Origin: Streptomyces caelestis
GTDB taxonomy: Bacteria > Actinomycetota > Actinomycetes > Streptomycetales > Streptomycetaceae
Assembly (NCBI RefSeq): GCF_014205255.1
Contig: NZ_JACHNE010000001.1
Location: 7,812,001-7,876,000, forward strand
DNA: 64,000 nucleotides
Reading direction: 5' to 3'
Shown here: positions 60,828 to 64,000 of the stretch, piece by piece
How positions within the stretch are numbered: position 1 is the stretch's first letter
Layout: each line of letters opens with the position of its first letter
Translations under genes and position numbers: made by a program
The notes under the pieces: generated by a model
Seen by the model: only the letters and a program-made list of their open reading frames with translations
The model's database searches: none
What the model was told of the DNA's origin: nothing

Positions 60828-62222
60828 GTGAAGCACGACGACATCCAGGCACTCGCCTCCCGGGTCACAGGCCCCGTCCTCCTCCCGGGTGACCAGGACT
60901 TCGACGAGGAGCGCACCGGAGCGAACCTCGCCGTGCGGCACCGGCCCGACGTGATCGTCGGGGCCGCGCGGTCCCAGGACGTCCAGGAGGCGGTCCGTTT
61001 CGCCGCGGAGCACGGGCTGCCCGTCGCCGTGCAGGCCACGGGGCACGGGTATGCCGGCGCCGCAGACGGAGGGCTGCTGATCACGACGGGCCGGATGACC
61101 GGTGTGGAGGTCGACGCGGACCGCCGCACGGTGACCGTCGAGGCGGGCGCTCGCTTCGAGCAGGTGATCCCGGCGACGGCTCCGCACGGTCTGGCACCGC
61201 TCAACGGATCGGCCCCGCACGTCGGCGTCGTCTCCTACGTCCTCGGCGGCGGTGTGGGCCTGCTGGTACGCACCTACGGTTACGCCTCGGACCGAGTGCG
61301 TTCCCTTCAGGTGGTGACCGCGGACGGCGCGCTGCGCCAGGTCACCGCGGACAGCGACCCCGATCTGTACTGGGCGCTGGTGGGCGGCCGGGACAACTTC
61401 GGGATCGTGACCCGGCTGGAAATGGACCTCGTCCCGGTGGCCCGGGTGTACGGCGGCGGTTTCTTCTTCGACGCCGAGGCGGCGCCCGATGTCCTGAGCG
61501 CGTACGTGCGGTGGACGTCCGATCTGCCCCGGGAGATGAACTCCTCGGTGGCCCTGATTCCGATGCCGGACGACCCGGAGGTGCCCGAGCCGATGCGGGG
61601 CCGGCACGTCTACCACGTGCGGATCGCCTACACCGGCAGCGCGGCGGAGGGCGAGCGGCTGGTGGCCCCGCTGCGGGACGCCGGCCCGGTCCTGATCGAG
61701 GACCTGCGGGACATGCCGTACACGGAGAGCGGCTCCATCCACGACGAACCCCCGGGCCCGGTCCCCTTCCAGCGCGAGACCGTGATGCTGCGGGAAGCGG
61801 GCGACGACGTGCTGCGCGTGCTCCTGGAGCACACGGGCCCGCAGGCGCCGCTGCCGGTCGTCGTGGAGCTGCGGCACCTCGGCGGCGCCCTGGCGACACC
61901 GCCCGAGCGGCCCAACTCCGTGGCCCACCGGGACGCCGGCTATCTGCTGTCCGTCGTCACCCTGCTGTTCGGGATCACCGAGGAGGACACCCGGCCGATG
62001 TACAAGCAGCTCCGCGAGGCACTGCGGCCGGTCTCGACCGGCGCCGGGCTGAACTTCCTGGGACACGGCGCGAACGCCGGTGAGGAGGCGATCCGCACCG
62101 CGTACGCACCCGCCGACCTCGACCGGTTGGCCAGGCTCAAGGCCGTCTACGATCCGGGCAACCTCTTCCGCCTGAACTACAACATCCCGCCAGCGGGCGA
62201 CGGCCCGGCCGGGGCGGCCTGA
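60828..62222 (+). CDS. FAD-linked oxidase (berberine bridge enzyme-like), paralogue 2
   Basis: A 464-residue FAD oxidase with the same plan as the one at 55777. Matching blocks: GPVLLPGDQDFDEERTG / GAVLTPGDQGFDVGCSG, QATGHG, APLNGS, YVLGGGVGLL, MPYTESGSIHDEPP / MPYTECGSIYHDPP and VELRHLGGALATPP. The two are clearly recent paralogues. GTG 60828 follows GGAGA. It is divergent from the WYL regulator, which probably controls it. With a regulator of its own, it may be switched on by the end product as a detoxifying or final-step oxidase (inference). Confidence 0.88.
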   Translation: MKHDDIQALASRVTGPVLLPGDQDFDEERTGANLAVRHRPDVIVGAARSQDVQEAVRFAAEHGLPVAVQATGHGYAGAADGGLLITTGRMTGVEVDADRRTVTVEAGARFEQVIPATAPHGLAPLNGSAPHVGVVSYVLGGGVGLLVRTYGYASDRVRSLQVVTADGALRQVTADSDPDLYWALVGGRDNFGIVTRLEMDLVPVARVYGGGFFFDAEAAPDVLSAYVRWTSDLPREMNSSVALIPMPDDPEVPEPMRGRHVYHVRIAYTGSAAEGERLVAPLRDAGPVLIEDLRDMPYTESGSIHDEPPGPVPFQRETVMLREAGDDVLRVLLEHTGPQAPLPVVVELRHLGGALATPPERPNSVAHRDAGYLLSVVTLLFGITEEDTRPMYKQLREALRPVSTGAGLNFLGHGANAGEEAIRTAYAPADLDRLARLKAVYDPGNLFRLNYNIPPAGDGPAGAA

Positions 62223-62235
62223 ACCGGAGGCGGCC

Positions 62236-62688
62236 ATGACCAGTTCACCGACGTCCCCCGGCTCGGCCGCCGACCGCCACGAGCGGTCCGGAACCCGTAC
62301 CGGCGAGGGGATGCGCCGGGTCCTCGTCCTGGACGCGACGGGGATGGGCGTCGTGGGCATCGGCTATCTCGCCGCCGCACAGCCGCTCGGCCGGCTGTTC
62401 GGACCGGACACGGCGCTGGTGGCTCTCGTCGGCGCGGTGATGCTGGCGCTGGGGGCCGGCATCGCGGCCGTGGCCCGCCTGCGCCGGATCCCGGCCGCGG
62501 CCGTGCGTGCCGTGATCGGCTGCGGTGTCCTGTGGATCCTGCTCAGCCTGGCGGCCCTGGCCTTCGGATGGCTCGACCTCACGACCGCCGGGGTGGTGTG
62601 GACCTGGCTCCAGATCGTCCCGGTCGCGGTGTTCGCGTCCTGGCAGACCGCCGTTCTCCTGCGACGCGATCCGAGCGACGGGTCCTAG
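62236..62688 (+). CDS. Small four-helix membrane protein, unknown function
   Basis: A 150-residue protein with a polar N-terminus (about 25 residues) and four hydrophobic segments: VLVLDATGMGVVGIGYLAAA, ALVALVGAVMLALGAGIAAV, AVIGCGVLWILLSLAALAF and VVWTWLQIVPVAVFASW. No family recognised. GGAGG precedes ATG 62236, 13 bases after the FAD oxidase stop, so the two are co-transcribed. Confidence 0.75.
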   Translation: MTSSPTSPGSAADRHERSGTRTGEGMRRVLVLDATGMGVVGIGYLAAAQPLGRLFGPDTALVALVGAVMLALGAGIAAVARLRRIPAAAVRAVIGCGVLWILLSLAALAFGWLDLTTAGVVWTWLQIVPVAVFASWQTAVLLRRDPSDGS

Positions 62689-62739
62689 ACGCGAGCCCGT
62701 CCTCCGTCCACTCCCTGCGCGAGACGTCCCGCGGCCCCG

Positions 62740-63081
62740 CTACTCGGCCGGATCGGACAGTCCCGGCCCGAGGCCGCCCAGCGACGGCGGGGAGTGGACT
62801 CCTTCCACGGTCGCCTCCACGTCGAACCACTCGCGGAACGCGAGGGGGCGTCCTATCAACTCGCCCGCGCTGCGCGGCAGTTCCGCGGCTCTGGCGGCCT
62901 CTTCCGACTCCCAGATCAGCACCGCGCCCCAGCGGTGCCGTTCCGGGTCGGACACCCAGACCTTCAGCAGCAGGCCGGGGATGTCCGCCCAGTTCCCGGC
63001 CTCCTCGCGCAGGAAGCCGCGCAGTGAATCGGCGTCGTGATCCGAATCGGTCAGGTCCCACCAGGCGATCATGGCCTTCAT
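62740..63081 (-). CDS. Small YdhR-like dimeric alpha/beta-barrel protein
   Basis: A 113-residue protein from ATG 63081. The core (AMIAWWDLTDSDHDADSLRG, LLLKVWVSDPERHRWGAVLIW) resembles YdhR-type putative monooxygenases of the dimeric alpha/beta barrel fold, but function is unproven. The frame extends upstream through a long inverted repeat, and that part is excluded. It lies on the opposite strand to its neighbours in the phenazine region and may or may not belong to the cluster. Confidence 0.65.
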   Translation of the reverse strand: MKAMIAWWDLTDSDHDADSLRGFLREEAGNWADIPGLLLKVWVSDPERHRWGAVLIWESEEAARAAELPRSAGELIGRPLAFREWFDVEATVEGVHSPPSLGGLGPGLSDPAE

Positions 63082-63117
63082 GCGGCTCAGTCTAGGAACG
63101 CCGCATCCGACCGTCCG

Positions 63118-63168
63118 CCGGTACTCAGCCCGCCCCGCGGCACGCGCCGGGGGCGGGCTGAGTACCGG
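63118..63168. repeat. 19-base perfect inverted repeat
   Basis: CCGGTACTCAGCCCGCCCC (63118-63136) and its exact complement (63150-63168), separated by 13 bases, upstream of both the YdhR-like gene and the adenylate-forming enzyme gene. A stem this long could be a terminator, an attenuator or a large operator. It stands between two divergent starts, so a terminator for read-through from neither side is obvious. Confidence 0.7.
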
Positions 63169-63295
63169 CTGTTCCCGCCTGCCGACGGTCACCGATGATC
63201 GGACGCCCGCGGTGCGCCGGCCCGGCATCGGGACCGGTCAGGCCCGGCCACGGCCGTCCGCCGCGTCCGAGAAGCCCACCTGAGGAGGACTTGTG

Positions 63296-64000
63296 GTGCG
63301 CGCCGAGCAGTCGATTCTCGATCTGCCCCACGACGCCGACCCGGACCCTGACGAACTGGTCCGGGCCGCGATGCGCTGGCACTTCAGCCCGGACACGGGC
63401 TCGCCGTTCTGGCTCGCGCGGGCGGCGTCGCTGGACTTCGATCCGCTGTCCGACGTCAAGACGTACGACGACCTCACGCTGTTCCCCAACGTCGCCGCCG
63501 AACTGCGTGACGTACCCGCCGCCGACCTCGTGCCGCGCGGCTACGGCGACCGGCCCGACATCGTCGGAGTGTTCGAGAGCGGCGGCACGACCGGAGCCCC
63601 CAAGCGTGTGGTCTGCCCCAGCGACTGGCTGGCCAAGCTGGTCGACTGGAGCAACCGCAACCTGGACGTGCACGGCTTCCCGCGGGGCGCCGACTGGCTG
63701 GGCATCACACCCTCGGGCCCGCACCTCGTCGGCGAGATCTTCCGCCGGTCGGCCCTCACCCACGGCCGGTACGGCTTCCAGGTCGACCTCGACCCTCGCT
63801 GGGTCAAGCGCCTCATCAAGGACGGCAAGGGAACCCAGGCGGATGCCTACGCCGAGCACGTCATCGACCAGGCCGCGCACATCCTGCGCACCCAGCCGAT
63901 CGGCGTGCTGACGGTGACGCCGCCTCTTCTCGCGCGCATCGCGCAGCGCGAGGAACTCGTCGAACTGGTCAACGAGAAGGTACGGGCCATCCGCTGGGGC
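63296..64000 (+). CDS. Adenylate-forming (ANL) enzyme of phenazine pathways, EhpF-like (partial)
   Basis: The open frame runs off the window edge; at least 235 residues are visible. The P-loop motif of the ANL superfamily is ESGGTTGAPKRVV, typical of phenylacetate-CoA-ligase-like enzymes, and ITPSGPHLVGEIFRRSALTH follows. EhpF of the griseoluteate pathway, which activates a phenazine carboxylate for reduction, is the phenazine enzyme of this type I know; similarity is judged from motif and context only. AGGAGG (63283-63288) sits seven bases before GTG 63296; GTG 63293 is a less well spaced alternative. It suggests that the phenazine dicarboxylate is tailored at a carboxyl group. Confidence 0.7.
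   Translation, partial: MRAEQSILDLPHDADPDPDELVRAAMRWHFSPDTGSPFWLARAASLDFDPLSDVKTYDDLTLFPNVAAELRDVPAADLVPRGYGDRPDIVGVFESGGTTGAPKRVVCPSDWLAKLVDWSNRNLDVHGFPRGADWLGITPSGPHLVGEIFRRSALTHGRYGFQVDLDPRWVKRLIKDGKGTQADAYAEHVIDQAAHILRTQPIGVLTVTPPLLARIAQREELVELVNEKVRAIRWG

Overview
The window is chromosomal DNA of a Streptomyces or a very close relative. The evidence is very high GC with strong third-position bias, many GTG and a few TTG starts, rare TTA (bldA-type) codons confined to a few genes, DmdR/IdeR-type iron boxes, and a complete gene set for the Streptomyces siderophore coelichelin in the order I know from S. coelicolor (cchA to cchK).

Left part, 1-15,600: ordinary chromosome. It starts with the edge of a TPR-type (probably CHAT) protein gene, then a cytoplasmic S8 peptidase, a sigma factor and a small companion protein. 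Next come an N-formylglutamate amidohydrolase, monomeric NADP isocitrate dehydrogenase, an MscS channel and a flippase-like membrane protein. A multidrug ABC exporter follows, whose promoter carries a near-perfect SoxR box and probably gives a leaderless mRNA. Then a lipoprotein and a tricarboxylate-type binding protein next to a CitA/CitB-type two-component system.

Middle, 15,616-43,319: the coelichelin locus. cchA and cchB make N5-hydroxy- and N5-formyl-hydroxyornithine. cchC, D, E and F import the ferric siderophore. cchH is a 3,646-residue trimodular NRPS (A-T-E-C-A-T-E-C-A-T) whose three specificity codes read as hfOrn, Thr and hOrn. cchG and cchI are half ABC exporters with complementary defective ATP sites, cchJ is an esterase and cchK an MbtH protein. 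Six iron boxes lie at the promoters. The same iron-controlled block continues into an amidohydrolase, an N-acetylglutamate synthase-like acetyltransferase, an N-acetylglutamate kinase paralogue that has lost its arginine-site signature, and a frameshifted isochorismatase. Together these look like an ornithine-supply annex for the siderophore. A short dispersed palindromic repeat occurs three times, once in frame inside cchH.

Junction, 43,320-46,945: about 1 kb without an intact gene, containing a decayed LacI-family fragment, then an XRE regulator / ImmA-type metallopeptidase / MAB_1171c-type membrane protein cassette rich in TTA codons. The cassette is divergent from the next operon.

Right part, 46,946-64,000: a phenazine cluster. 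phzB-C-D-E-F-G make the phenazine dicarboxylate core. They are followed without a break by a stand-alone adenylation enzyme, a KASIII-like acyltransferase, an aryl-carrier-type protein, a covalent-FAD oxidase and a large LuxR regulator. Beyond are a WYL regulator with a palindromic operator, a second FAD oxidase paralogous to the first, a small membrane protein, a small YdhR-like protein on the other strand, and the start of an adenylate-forming enzyme of the type known from griseoluteate-type phenazine pathways. The cluster runs off the right edge, so the tailoring chemistry is only partly visible.
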